A stretch of 64,000 nucleotides of DNA from Nitrospirota bacterium (GTDB taxonomy: Bacteria; Nitrospirota; Thermodesulfovibrionia; SZUA-242), in contig JACRHH010000010.1 of the NCBI GenBank assembly GCA_016212095.1, forward strand, positions 62,001 to 126,000, in the 5' to 3' direction. Positions 33,970 to 42,696 of this stretch are shown here, in pieces. Below the pieces are notes generated by a model. That model did no database searches. It was not told where the DNA came from and worked only from the letters and a program-made list of their open reading frames with translations. Position 1 is the first letter of the stretch. Every line of letters begins with the position of its first letter. The translations under genes were made by a program, and so were the position numbers.

Positions 33970-35547
33970 TCATCCCTCCTTGATAACCTTCAGCGCGCCC
34001 GGCGCCGACTCATACTCGTTGCCGCATGTTCCGCATATCGCCGCATTCTGGTCGTCGAAGCGAAGCGGCGCTCCGCACCGGCAGGCCCAGCCCACGCGTC
34101 TGGCCGGAACTCCGGCCATGACAGCATAATCCGGCACGTCTTTTTTCACGACAGCGCCCGCGCCTATAAGCGCGTAGCGCCCAACCGTCACGCCGCATAC
34201 TATCGTGGCGTTCGCGCCGATAGTCGCGCCTTTTCTGATAATCGTGGGCCGAAACTCGTGCTTGCGCTCGATGAAAGCGCGAGGATTATATACGTTCGTA
34301 AACACGCACGACGGGCCGCAGAAAACGTCGTCCTCAAGAACCACGCCCTTGTAAACAGACACGTTGTTCTGGATCTTGCACCGGTTGCCGACAGTCACGT
34401 CCGGGCCAACCGTGACGTTCTGGGCGATCACGCAGTTGCGGCCTATGCTCGTGCCTTTAAGAATATGCGAGAAATGCCATATCTTCGTGCCGTCGCCAAT
34501 CTCAACCTCGTCGTCAACATACGAGCTTTCATGCGCCGAATAGTGTATTCCCTTGCGTTCAGGGTGGCGCACCTTGTGATGAACCATCGACGCCTCGGCG
34601 CGTTCGAGGATTTTCAGCACCCGCAGGCCCTCACGCCCGTCGGTCAGCGGCTGCTTGCGCTCGTTCACGCATTCGGCAAAATGCGAAAGCTCCTCGCGAA
34701 GCGGCTCCCACGGCTCGAACGGAACAACGCGGCATTCGGCCTTCTGGGCAACCGGAATCTTTCCTTCGTGCCACTCGATCTTGTGCGGATAGAGAAACAG
34801 TTTTTCGGAGCTGACATCGTCGAAAACCACCATGGCCTGCGAGCCGACTACGACAAGCTTCTGCTCCTTGAACGGATGCAGCCAGCTCACGAAGATATGA
34901 CCCTTCACGCCGTTTGCGAAGTCCAGCGCGGTAAGAGTTGTATCGTACACGCCGCGGCTCAGATAATCCTCGCCGAAAGCGCTCACCTGCAAAGGCTCCT
35001 CGCCAAGAAGCATCAGTATCACCGAAATATCGTGCGGCGCAAAGCTCCAGAGGATGTTTTCCTCCGTGCGCAGCTTGCCGATGTTCAGCCGGTTAGAATA
35101 TACATACTGAACCTTGCCAAGCTCGCCGGAGTTGATCATCTCCTTAAGCTTCCGCACGGCCGGATGATACTGCAGAATGTGCCCGACCATAAGAATCCGG
35201 CCTTCGCGCTCGGCTATTGCCACAAGCTCCTCGCCGTCTTTCACAGTAAGCGCAAGCGGCTTTTCCACGTAAACATCTTTCCCGGCAAGAAGCGAACGCT
35301 TCACCATGTCGTAGTGCATGACGGCGGGCGCGGCTATGGCGATGCCTTCGATCTCGCCGTTTTCCAGCAGATCTTCGAAAGACATCGTGTAGTTCACATC
35401 CGGATACTTCTGCCGAAATGCCTCAATCGTCTTTTTGCTTGCGTCGCATGCGGTATGGAGAACGCCGATTTCATGCAAGTTGCGAAGCACGTTCTTACCC
35501 CAGTAGCCAAGCCCGGCAAGACCGATATTTTTCTTTATCTCATCCAT
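33970..35547 (-). CDS. WbpB-WbpD fusion: sugar 3-dehydrogenase and N-acetyltransferase
   Basis: 525 residues in three parts. Residues 1-330 form a Gfo/Idh/MocA dehydrogenase (IGLAGLGYWGKNVLRNL, VEKPLALTV) like WbpB. Residues about 340-490 form a left-handed beta-helix acetyltransferase (hexapeptide repeats GDGTKIWHFSHI, GRNCVIAQNVTVGPDVTVG) like WbpD. The last 35 residues carry CRC and CGTC pairs, a likely zinc ribbon. The pathway needs both activities around the WbpE transamination, so the fusion is coherent: oxidation at C3, then acetylation of the new 3-amino group. In Pseudomonas these are separate proteins. The next upstream gene is the 2-epimerase. Confidence 0.85.
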   Translation of the reverse strand: MDEIKKNIGLAGLGYWGKNVLRNLHEIGVLHTACDASKKTIEAFRQKYPDVNYTMSFEDLLENGEIEGIAIAAPAVMHYDMVKRSLLAGKDVYVEKPLALTVKDGEELVAIAEREGRILMVGHILQYHPAVRKLKEMINSGELGKVQYVYSNRLNIGKLRTEENILWSFAPHDISVILMLLGEEPLQVSAFGEDYLSRGVYDTTLTALDFANGVKGHIFVSWLHPFKEQKLVVVGSQAMVVFDDVSSEKLFLYPHKIEWHEGKIPVAQKAECRVVPFEPWEPLREELSHFAECVNERKQPLTDGREGLRVLKILERAEASMVHHKVRHPERKGIHYSAHESSYVDDEVEIGDGTKIWHFSHILKGTSIGRNCVIAQNVTVGPDVTVGNRCKIQNNVSVYKGVVLEDDVFCGPSCVFTNVYNPRAFIERKHEFRPTIIRKGATIGANATIVCGVTVGRYALIGAGAVVKKDVPDYAVMAGVPARRVGWACRCGAPLRFDDQNAAICGTCGNEYESAPGALKVIKEG

Positions 35548-35559
35548 TTACTCATTCCC

Positions 35560-36705
35560 CTAAAGTGTATTTGCAAGCACGTCAACAATCCTGTCGGCAG
35601 CCATGCCGTCGCCGTAAGCGTGGCCGCTGTTCGATGCCGGTGCGTGAGTTCCCGTGAAATCGGCGTAAAGCACGTTCCACCCTTCCGCCACCGTCTCAAC
35701 CCATTCCGTCTGTTCACGAAGCGTCACGCACGGCGTTTTCAGCCAGTATGCCTCTTTCTGCATTCCGCCGGAATCGGTAAGGGCAAGCGAGGCGTTCTGC
35801 AGCACCATCAAAACATCGAAATAGCCCAGTGGCTCGATTATCCTTACGTTGTCGGCAAAACGAGATTCCGATGTCGAATACATCTTCACCGTGCGCGGAT
35901 GCATCGGGAAAATAACCGTTCGCCCGCCCGACACCTCGTTCACGAACTTCACGATTTTCGCAAACTGTTTCGGATCGTCCGTATTCTCGGCTCTATGCAC
36001 TGTGAGCAGGCAATAGTTCTTGGCCGAAAGACCGAGTTCCTCAATCTTTTTCGATCGTTGCCCGGCAATTGCAACAGCGTGCAGAAGAACGTCGTACATG
36101 ATGTCGCCAACGTTGACAACCATCGGACTGTTCTTGTCAGGGCGATTCACCGCCGCGTTGCCGAACCAGCCTTGCGGCACGATATTGCCGCCGTTTGCGG
36201 CATTCCCGGCGATTCCCTCGGCAGCCAGGTTCTTGATCGCCGTTGCGCTTGGGCAGACCAGCACCGTGGAGACATGGTCGGTCAGAATGCGGTTGATTTC
36301 CTCCGGCATGTACTTGTTGAAGCTGCGAAGTCCGGCCTCCACATGCACCACCGGAACATGCAACTTCGACGCCGCAATCGCGCCCGCAAGCGTTGAGTTG
36401 GTGTCGCCATAAACCAGAACGGCATCGGGATGTTCCTTTTCGATCACCTCCTCGATGCGCTGGAGGGCGGTTCCGGTCTGAGCGCCGTGGCTGCCGGAAG
36501 CCACGCCAAGGTGATATTCCGGCGACTTTATGCCGAACTCGTCGAAGAAGACCTTCGACATGGCGTAGTCGTAGTGCTGGCCGGTATGAATAAGTATGTC
36601 CGCGATGCCGTTTGATGAAGCCGCGTTATGACGCGCAATAGCAAGCGACAGCGGATAATACTTGATGAACTGCGGTCTCGCGCCGACGATCTGGATTAAC
36701 TTCAT
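35560..36705 (-). CDS. wbpI: UDP-sugar 2-epimerase (WbpI/WecB family)
   Basis: 381-residue non-hydrolysing epimerase: QIVGARPQFIKYYPL at the N-terminus, GDTNSTLAGAIAA, HVEAGLRSF, LALTDSGGMQKEA and the UDP-binding region CVTLREQTEWVET. The family includes WecB (UDP-GlcNAc to UDP-ManNAc) and WbpI (the diacetamido-uronic version). The neighbours WbpB/D and WbpE support the WbpI reaction, giving UDP-ManNAc(3NAc)A. WbpA, which would make the uronic acid, is not in the window. It overlaps the Wzz-like gene by 4 nt. Confidence 0.85.
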   Translation of the reverse strand: MKLIQIVGARPQFIKYYPLSLAIARHNAASSNGIADILIHTGQHYDYAMSKVFFDEFGIKSPEYHLGVASGSHGAQTGTALQRIEEVIEKEHPDAVLVYGDTNSTLAGAIAASKLHVPVVHVEAGLRSFNKYMPEEINRILTDHVSTVLVCPSATAIKNLAAEGIAGNAANGGNIVPQGWFGNAAVNRPDKNSPMVVNVGDIMYDVLLHAVAIAGQRSKKIEELGLSAKNYCLLTVHRAENTDDPKQFAKIVKFVNEVSGGRTVIFPMHPRTVKMYSTSESRFADNVRIIEPLGYFDVLMVLQNASLALTDSGGMQKEAYWLKTPCVTLREQTEWVETVAEGWNVLYADFTGTHAPASNSGHAYGDGMAADRIVDVLANTL

Positions 36706-37649
36706 ACGGAATCCCCCGCCTTCCTCGATCTGTCAATGGCTGATCTAATGAACACGGCAAACAGGCCAAGGAATGCGCCGCCAATGAATCCGAGCATGAC
36801 AATCATCGAGCGTTTGGGTTTTATCTTCTTTTCAGGCGGTACGGCAGGATCGATCACCTTAAAAGCAAACTCGTCCCTCACATTGGCGATCATGGCGGAT
36901 TTTGTCTGGGCCTCGATAAGACGGTATATGGCTTGCTGCATGTCCACAACGCTTGTCTTCTCAAGCTCCTGCTTGAGAAAAGCTATATTTTTGTCAGCTT
37001 CCATTATGGCTGCCTCCCGTTGAAACCGGTTGAGCCGCATTACAAGCGTATTGGCCCACTTCGCGGCAAGCTCCGGATCCTTCCATTCCATCGACATTGT
37101 AATCAGACCGCTTTTTTTGTCCTCGGAAACAGAGCGAACGCTTTTATCGAAAAGCTCGAACGCCTTCCACAAGGTTGGTGCATCCTTGCTGTCGGCAAAC
37201 AGAACCGGCAGCAGTTTTTCCTCGGAGATAAAATCCGTGGTGAAATTCCTGGATTTGAGCACGGCAAGCGCGGTGGCAGATTTGCCGCCGCCACCGCCGA
37301 GGCTGACTCCGGCCATCGACGCAAGCCCGCCGAACTGTGCCGCTATGGAAGCCATCTTGTCCTGCTCTCCCTGCTCAACCGGAGTCATAACCACCTGCGC
37401 CCGGTAAACCGGAGCGGCAAGCATGGCGTAAGTCAACGCCAGGGCGGTGCAGACTGCTACCGCAAGCATCAGCGTTGTCTTGTATTGAAGAATTGTTTTC
37501 CAGTAGTCCAGCAGATTAACCTCATCCTCCACATATTGAGGAGTTGAAGAATAGCAGGGTGGCTGCCAGATATTGCCGCCGTTCATCGTTGGGCCGCCGT
37601 TCATCGTTGGGCCGCCATTCTCGGACTTCATTCCCGGGGTCTCGCTCAT
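36702..37649 (-). CDS. wzz: Wzz-like chain-length determinant protein
   Basis: About 315 residues. The N-terminal cytoplasmic tail contains a GGPTMN tandem repeat, then DEVNLLDYWKTILQYKTTLM and a first membrane helix (LMLAVAVCTALALTYAML). The periplasmic coiled-coil domain is followed by the proline-rich second helix region PAVPPEKKIKPKRSMIVMLG. This is the Wzz/PCP topology that sets polymer length together with Wzy. There is no cytoplasmic tyrosine kinase domain. The start at 37649 lies just after the Wza-like stop; 37679, inside that gene, is also open. Confidence 0.85.
   Translation of the reverse strand: MSETPGMKSENGGPTMNGGPTMNGGNIWQPPCYSSTPQYVEDEVNLLDYWKTILQYKTTLMLAVAVCTALALTYAMLAAPVYRAQVVMTPVEQGEQDKMASIAAQFGGLASMAGVSLGGGGGKSATALAVLKSRNFTTDFISEEKLLPVLFADSKDAPTLWKAFELFDKSVRSVSEDKKSGLITMSMEWKDPELAAKWANTLVMRLNRFQREAAIMEADKNIAFLKQELEKTSVVDMQQAIYRLIEAQTKSAMIANVRDEFAFKVIDPAVPPEKKIKPKRSMIVMLGFIGGAFLGLFAVFIRSAIDRSRKAGDSV
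37577..37618. repeat. 18-bp tandem repeat encoding GGPTMN
   Basis: The unit ccgttcatcgttgggccg occurs twice perfectly and begins a third, degenerate time within the start of the Wzz-like gene, giving two GGPTMN hexapeptides followed by GGNIW. The repeat keeps the reading frame and lengthens the cytoplasmic tail by units of six residues. Confidence 0.75.
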
Positions 37650-37654
37650 TCCGG

Positions 37655-40600
37655 CTACAACGCCCCAACAGCGTTCCATGCCGCCGCGGCAAGCCCAAGC
37701 TGGTACAAAATCTGCGCAACATTCGTTACCATCGTAAGCGGCTTGATTCGTTCAGAATCCAGAGGAACAACAATTGTATCTCCCGCCTTTACATCGGTCT
37801 GCCGCCAAAACCATCCTTTCCCTGCTATAACGGTTCCATTTGCCTGAACGACGTATATCCGTCCGGTGTCCGCCTTGTAGGTTGCGCCGCCGCTCATGTT
37901 TATATAGTCGTCGCGGGACAGTTCCTGTTTATAAAGATGCGACGTCGCAAAATGAACCTCGCCAATAACGGTAACCTCCTGCGGCTTGACCGGTATATGC
38001 AGCTTGTCGCCGGCCTTGAGTACGATGTCGCTGCCGTTTCCCGATTCGATTGCCGGCAGATCGATAACCATCCGCCCAACCGCCTTGACCTTGCGCAATT
38101 GCGTTACAAGAGACTGCATCAGCGAATTCGACTCATGCTGGCGCTGTTGCTCGGCCAGATTCTGCTGTTTTTCCAGAGCGTTGGCCGCCATGTCGGACTC
38201 TATTCGCGATGCCAGGATGTCGATCTGTTCCTGTTCCTTCATGCGGAGTTCCTCCCTCATGAAGACAGCGCCATCCGGATACGCGAACTCTGTAAGTCCG
38301 CCGGCACGCTTAATGAGCGAACTCAACGTTTCGCCACGGGAAATCGGATAAACGCCGGGAAAACGCACCTCGCCGCCTATTTCAACCTCCTGCTGACCAT
38401 ACCAGAGCGGCGTGCTTTTTATATGCAGGACATCGTGCGGCATAAGCGGCATATCCGCCTCGGAATTCCCTGACAGGACATCCTTGAGGTTGACTGTTAT
38501 ATGCTGCGTTTCCCTGTATTCGCCATTAATGATCGATTGGCGAGTAAGCTCGGCGTGGAGGCTATAGGCTCCTTCAATCAGCCCGCCGCCCGCGTGAATC
38601 AGCCTGCTTATCCGCATTCCGTCCTCAAGCGGATAATCTCCCGGAGAACGGACAAAACCGCTTATGGTCACCGATCTGACCGGCTCGGTCTGTTTCGCCT
38701 GCGCCTGAAGCCGTTCCATAACCGGCACGATCAGTTCCTGACGATCCATGCCCATGCCAAAAACATACACCCTGTCGCGAGGATCAAGCGCAATGTCGGC
38801 TGAACCGCCTCCAAGCACATCCCTTAAGGAAATGGAAAATGGCACTATCCGCTCGCCGTTGTCATGTTCGCGGACAACCAGCGCGTAATCCATATCGGTT
38901 TCCGGCAGGATGTCCATGGCGGCGCGTACCAGTCCGCTCAGCTTCATGCCGTCCTCCCTCGGATATTCGCCAGGATGCCGAACATTTCCCTCAATAGACA
39001 CAACCGGCTCCGGCTGCCCGAAACCGGCCTGCCGCTGCAGACGCTCAATAAACGGTCTCACCAGTTCCTGCCTGTCGTCCGAAAGGCCGAACACCATGAC
39101 CTCGTCACGCGGCATTAGAGACAGATTCTCACGCGAAGACGGATCACGAAGCGCCTCGCCGATCATGCTGGAGAGCGCCACCACTTTCCGATCCGGCATG
39201 AGTTCCCGCTTTATCAGGACATATTTCATGTCGGTTTCCGGCAGCAGATCGTCCACGGTGCGTATCAGATCGGTCAGCCGCATCCCCTCATGCCATTGAT
39301 AGCCTCCAGGACGATGAACGCGCCCGGCAAGCAGCACTACATTATCCATCTTTTCCAGAACCGAATAGACGCGAATCGTGTCTCCGTTTCGAAGTGTCGT
39401 GTCCCGTCCGGACTCTCCGGTTATATCAATATCGACAAGCTCGCGCTCCCTGCGTTCGTTAATGCGTTCAAGCTGCGTAACCTGCGGATACGACGTGGGC
39501 AAGAGCCCGCCTGCTATCTTGAGCGCCTCGCCAACTGTTTTTTCGCCGTTCAGCTCATAGATTGCCGGTCTTCGAACCTCACCCGCAACGCCAACGGTTT
39601 CGCCGATGGGCGGAACAAAGATGACGTCGCCAGGATGAAGACGCGAATCCTTCCGCGTATCGCCTTCAAGAAGCAGGTCGTAGAGGTCGAGCCTCGTAAC
39701 AACCCTGCCGCCCCGTTTAAGCTCAATACTCCGAAGCGAGCCGATCGGCTTTATGCCGCCGCTTTCAAAAAGCGCGTTTGTCATGGTTGACAGGGCGCTC
39801 ACAGTGTACGAGCCCGGCTTCGTAACATCGCCAAGCACGAAAACCCTGATAGAGCGAAGCGAGCCCATCGTGATGCTGGACTTGACACCTATCATCTGGC
39901 GCGCAATGCGTTCGTTCAGGTTGTTCGACATGGCCTCGAACTTCTGCCCGGAGACGGAAACAGGCCCAATACCGGGCAGGCTCAGATTTCCGTCGCGCGA
40001 AACAGACAGGTCATACTCGAAATTTTCCTTGCCAAAAAGCTGAATGTGAACCACATCCCCCGGCCCGATGACATAATCGTATGGAACCGGGATGTCCGAA
40101 GCCGGTGCGAATGTCGCGCTTGCATCAGTGAACAGGTCATAGCCGAACTGCTCCAGCTTATGCTCGACGGTCTTTTCCTCACGGCTATCCTGCGTCTTTT
40201 CAAGATCGAGCGCTTCGCCGGAATTGTCATCCAGTGCTTCGTCAATCCCGCTTTTCAGGTTTGACGCTTTCTTTCCCTTTCGGCCATCCCTTGCCTGTTT
40301 ATATTTCTTATCCTTTTTGTCATCAGTGCCGCCCTTGCTGTCGAACTCATCCGTTTTTGACAATTTAGCGGCATCGGCGGTTTTTATCCGCCGGCCCTGC
40401 CTGTCCGGCCTCCCACCTCGATCGGGGGGGCCACCATCATCTCGCTGCAGATTGGTTTCCGCCGCGGCCTTGCCCGCTGCTCCGCTAACGCCCATTTCCT
40501 TTAACGCGTCGGCGCGCTGGGACGGCGACATCTTCTGGAGCGCGCTAATCTGTTCGGGAGAAAGTTGCCGCAACAGCTTCATCTGCTCCGGAGTAAGCTG

Positions 40601-40735
40601 CTGAAGAAGCTGCGCCTGGTTCTGCTGTGACATGGCATCGAGCGCAACCGCATTACGCAGGAAGGTGGATGTTGACAGCCAGCACAGAAGAACCATGGCA
40701 ATAATAGCCAAACGACGATACTCATTTTTAATCAT
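37655..40735 (-). CDS. Giant Wza-like export protein with seven SLBB domains
   Basis: 1026 residues, nearly three times the length of E. coli Wza. A signal-like hydrophobic N-terminus is followed by QLTPEQ/QLSPEQ repeats and a charged low-complexity stretch. The poly_export domain begins at DYVIGPGDVVHIQLFG, and seven SLBB-type units follow, recognisable by turns such as VTKPGSY, VRRPAIY, VHRPGGY, VRHPGEY, VRSPGDY and VRFPGVY. SLBB rings form the periplasmic channel of outer-membrane polysaccharide exporters; the extra units suggest an unusually long channel. The C-terminus ends in a hydrophobic helix that may cross the outer membrane. The gene overlaps the Wzi-like gene by 4 nt. Confidence 0.9.
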   Translation of the reverse strand: MIKNEYRRLAIIAMVLLCWLSTSTFLRNAVALDAMSQQNQAQLLQQLTPEQMKLLRQLSPEQISALQKMSPSQRADALKEMGVSGAAGKAAAETNLQRDDGGPPDRGGRPDRQGRRIKTADAAKLSKTDEFDSKGGTDDKKDKKYKQARDGRKGKKASNLKSGIDEALDDNSGEALDLEKTQDSREEKTVEHKLEQFGYDLFTDASATFAPASDIPVPYDYVIGPGDVVHIQLFGKENFEYDLSVSRDGNLSLPGIGPVSVSGQKFEAMSNNLNERIARQMIGVKSSITMGSLRSIRVFVLGDVTKPGSYTVSALSTMTNALFESGGIKPIGSLRSIELKRGGRVVTRLDLYDLLLEGDTRKDSRLHPGDVIFVPPIGETVGVAGEVRRPAIYELNGEKTVGEALKIAGGLLPTSYPQVTQLERINERRERELVDIDITGESGRDTTLRNGDTIRVYSVLEKMDNVVLLAGRVHRPGGYQWHEGMRLTDLIRTVDDLLPETDMKYVLIKRELMPDRKVVALSSMIGEALRDPSSRENLSLMPRDEVMVFGLSDDRQELVRPFIERLQRQAGFGQPEPVVSIEGNVRHPGEYPREDGMKLSGLVRAAMDILPETDMDYALVVREHDNGERIVPFSISLRDVLGGGSADIALDPRDRVYVFGMGMDRQELIVPVMERLQAQAKQTEPVRSVTISGFVRSPGDYPLEDGMRISRLIHAGGGLIEGAYSLHAELTRQSIINGEYRETQHITVNLKDVLSGNSEADMPLMPHDVLHIKSTPLWYGQQEVEIGGEVRFPGVYPISRGETLSSLIKRAGGLTEFAYPDGAVFMREELRMKEQEQIDILASRIESDMAANALEKQQNLAEQQRQHESNSLMQSLVTQLRKVKAVGRMVIDLPAIESGNGSDIVLKAGDKLHIPVKPQEVTVIGEVHFATSHLYKQELSRDDYINMSGGATYKADTGRIYVVQANGTVIAGKGWFWRQTDVKAGDTIVVPLDSERIKPLTMVTNVAQILYQLGLAAAAWNAVGAL

Positions 40736-42252
40736 TTGTCAGTGTTCACCTGGAATTCTCTCTCCAGGCCCAAGGACATCTGGGCCGAGATTTTTTTATC
40801 GCCGGACTGAACCGGCTCCAACTCACGGATTCCCGCCTTTAAGGAAATCGTCCCCCAACCAAAACGCGTTATATTACCAAATTCGATAGCGGTCATGCGC
40901 CTTGCAACATCGGAAACACCGTTGGGGCCGCCACCGTCCCTGTTTAATTTAGCGTAACGCACAAGCAGGCTCCATGCGCGTCCTTCAGTGCCAGCCATGA
41001 GAAAACCCATCGACATCATGGTTCCATCATTGTCCATCGGATGTCCAAGGCTGCGATTATAGTGCCGGTAGCCGCTCGTGTAAATTCCATTTTCATACGC
41101 ATCGTTGTATTTAGGCGACTTGTAGAAGTCCACGGCAGTGTCCGCATACTCCATATGCGCGCGCCACGATCCGCCGGATGGCATTGCTCCCCAGAACTCG
41201 ACACCTCCAAGCCCTGTATAACCGCATGGAAGGTGATCGCATTCGTCTTCGCCTATGGCCTGGGCATAAACAGCATACGGCAAATTGCCGACAGGCGAAG
41301 CCCATCTTGCATCAATACCCGCAAGCTGGTTTCCTGGCTCGTTTGCCCGTGTAATTCCGTCGCTGCCCCGGTTGTCCCTGCCCATCAACATCTTGCCGAA
41401 TGTTTCCATATCCGACGGCCTTCCCTCGCCGCCCCACTGCATGGCGCGCGAAAACCCGATTTCAAGCGATTGCGCCGGGCGGAAATCGAACCGCATTCCG
41501 GCAAGCATCGCATCGGAGTAATCACGGGTATGCTCCAGCCGTCCGTTAAAGAACAGAAAGCGCCACGGCCCGATCCAGCTCAGCCATTTGGTTTCAAACG
41601 GCGCGGAATTGTATCTTTGAAGCACCAGAGCCGGAACCGGTCTTGCGTTGTTCGAAAGTATCAGGCTGCCCTCCCAGCCCGGCCCCCACCATCGGTCAAG
41701 CGATTCGGCGGAAACAGCCCAACCGTCGGCAAAAGGCAGTTCGACGTAAGAGCCGTCGATCCGCGCCTGTGTATCGGCCAATTTCCCGTCGTCGCCGTTT
41801 ATCCATGAGGCGCGAAGCCTGTATGGAATGGCCGATACCTGTTCAAGCGCGACACCCGCCTCAACTCCCTCGCGAGGCGCGGCAGCGAACGAGTTCAGAA
41901 ATCGCGGGCCAGCCGATACGGACGCAAAACCGCGCGTTTTAATCGTCTGCGGCGCGGTTTCCCTTTCGGCGCGCTCAAGAATTCCGGTGGCAACAATTGC
42001 AAGCGGCCCGTCGGCAGCGCCTTTATGAGCAGAAAGATCTCGCCTGATGTCTGCCCACGATATCGGCCAGGTGGCAACCGGGCCGGAAATTATTCCGGCG
42101 TCGGCAAGACGCTGAATGTCGTGGCGGAGCTGAACATCGCCCGCATCCGCCCAGAAACCGGCATTTGAATCGGACGGGAAAGACATGTTGAGCGCAAGCA
42201 AAAACGCCGCAAGCGGAACACAACGCCGCCACGCGGTCGCCGAATCAGTCAA
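40732..42252 (-). CDS. Wzi-like capsule assembly outer-membrane barrel
   Basis: About 506 residues. From the TTG at 42252 the product starts with a clear signal peptide (WRR, then [12 protein letters not shown], cleavage near SNA-G), and GAGGAG precedes the TTG at good distance. The longer frame to 42324 would hide the signal peptide and overlap queF by 80 nt, so the TTG is preferred. After an N-terminal helical part ([17 protein letters not shown]) come many alternating strands with aromatic ends, typical of the Wzi beta barrel that anchors capsule at the cell surface. The queF stop lies inside its first codons. Confidence 0.82.
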   Translation of the reverse strand: MTDSATAWRRCVPLAAFLLALNMSFPSDSNAGFWADAGDVQLRHDIQRLADAGIISGPVATWPISWADIRRDLSAHKGAADGPLAIVATGILERAERETAPQTIKTRGFASVSAGPRFLNSFAAAPREGVEAGVALEQVSAIPYRLRASWINGDDGKLADTQARIDGSYVELPFADGWAVSAESLDRWWGPGWEGSLILSNNARPVPALVLQRYNSAPFETKWLSWIGPWRFLFFNGRLEHTRDYSDAMLAGMRFDFRPAQSLEIGFSRAMQWGGEGRPSDMETFGKMLMGRDNRGSDGITRANEPGNQLAGIDARWASPVGNLPYAVYAQAIGEDECDHLPCGYTGLGGVEFWGAMPSGGSWRAHMEYADTAVDFYKSPKYNDAYENGIYTSGYRHYNRSLGHPMDNDGTMMSMGFLMAGTEGRAWSLLVRYAKLNRDGGGPNGVSDVARRMTAIEFGNITRFGWGTISLKAGIRELEPVQSGDKKISAQMSLGLEREFQVNTDK

Positions 42253-42634
42253 TCCGGCTCCTCGATGATACCTTAACAATCGTCTTGACATTGCCGCGCG
42301 GGTTGAAATCGCCCGTAACCTCAAGAAAACGCGGCTTCAACGCTGCTTCGAGCTCGGCGAAAATCAGGTTCGTGCTCTCCTCGTGCGAGATGCCGCGGCC
42401 CCTGAACGAGTTGAGGAATAGCTTGAGCGCCTTGAGTTCAACGATGCTCTTGTCGGGGACGTATCTGATGGCTATTGTAGCGAAATCCGGATAGCCGGAA
42501 CGCGGGCAGAGGCATGTGAATTCGGGAAACGAGATGTCGATTTCATAATCGCGTTCCGGGGATGGATTCGGCCAGATTTCCAGCCGCGCAGTCTGTGCTT
42601 CCGCGATTGCTTCCTCGCCGTATTTAAGTGTCAT
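42245..42634 (-). CDS. queF: preQ0 reductase (7-cyano-7-deazaguanine reductase), short type
   Basis: About 129 residues from [10 protein letters not shown], the single-domain type I QueF. The [16 protein letters not shown] motif holds the catalytic Cys (residue 43), and the QueF motif [13 protein letters not shown], followed by HEE, binds NADPH and preQ0. It reduces preQ0 to preQ1 in queuosine synthesis. The frame is open 30 codons further upstream, but the family starts at the MTLKYG Met. A TATAAT lies 7 nt before this ATG and no ribosome site is visible, so the transcript may be leaderless. It is the first gene of the long minus-strand run. Confidence 0.88.
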   Translation of the reverse strand: MTLKYGEEAIAEAQTARLEIWPNPSPERDYEIDISFPEFTCLCPRSGYPDFATIAIRYVPDKSIVELKALKLFLNSFRGRGISHEESTNLIFAELEAALKPRFLEVTGDFNPRGNVKTIVKVSSRSRID

Positions 42635-42641
42635 GGGGGCA

Positions 42642-42671
42642 ATTATAGCGGTTAGTTCATCGACGCGGCAA
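42642..42671 (-). promoter_or_regulatory. Candidate promoter for queF and the polysaccharide run
   Basis: On the minus strand TTGCCG (42671-42666) and a perfect TATAAT (42647-42642) are separated by 18 nt. The -10 box is only 7 nt from the queF ATG, so transcription would begin at or near the start codon. This is a sigma70-like pattern read by eye. No preQ1 riboswitch was recognised. Confidence 0.5.
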
Positions 42672-42696
42672 GGGTTTGGCGCTAACCGGCAATCCG

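Noticed and set aside
33895-36396. 833-codon plus-strand open frame over the wbpE/wbpB-D/wbpI genes
   Set aside because: It is antisense to three genes with clear family motifs, its translation is Arg/His/Leu-rich with no domain, and G+C-rich third positions explain the lack of stops.
42635-42696. preQ1 riboswitch upstream of queF
   Set aside because: The available leader is very short and no preQ1 aptamer pattern is visible; a TATAAT close to the ATG makes a riboswitch unlikely.
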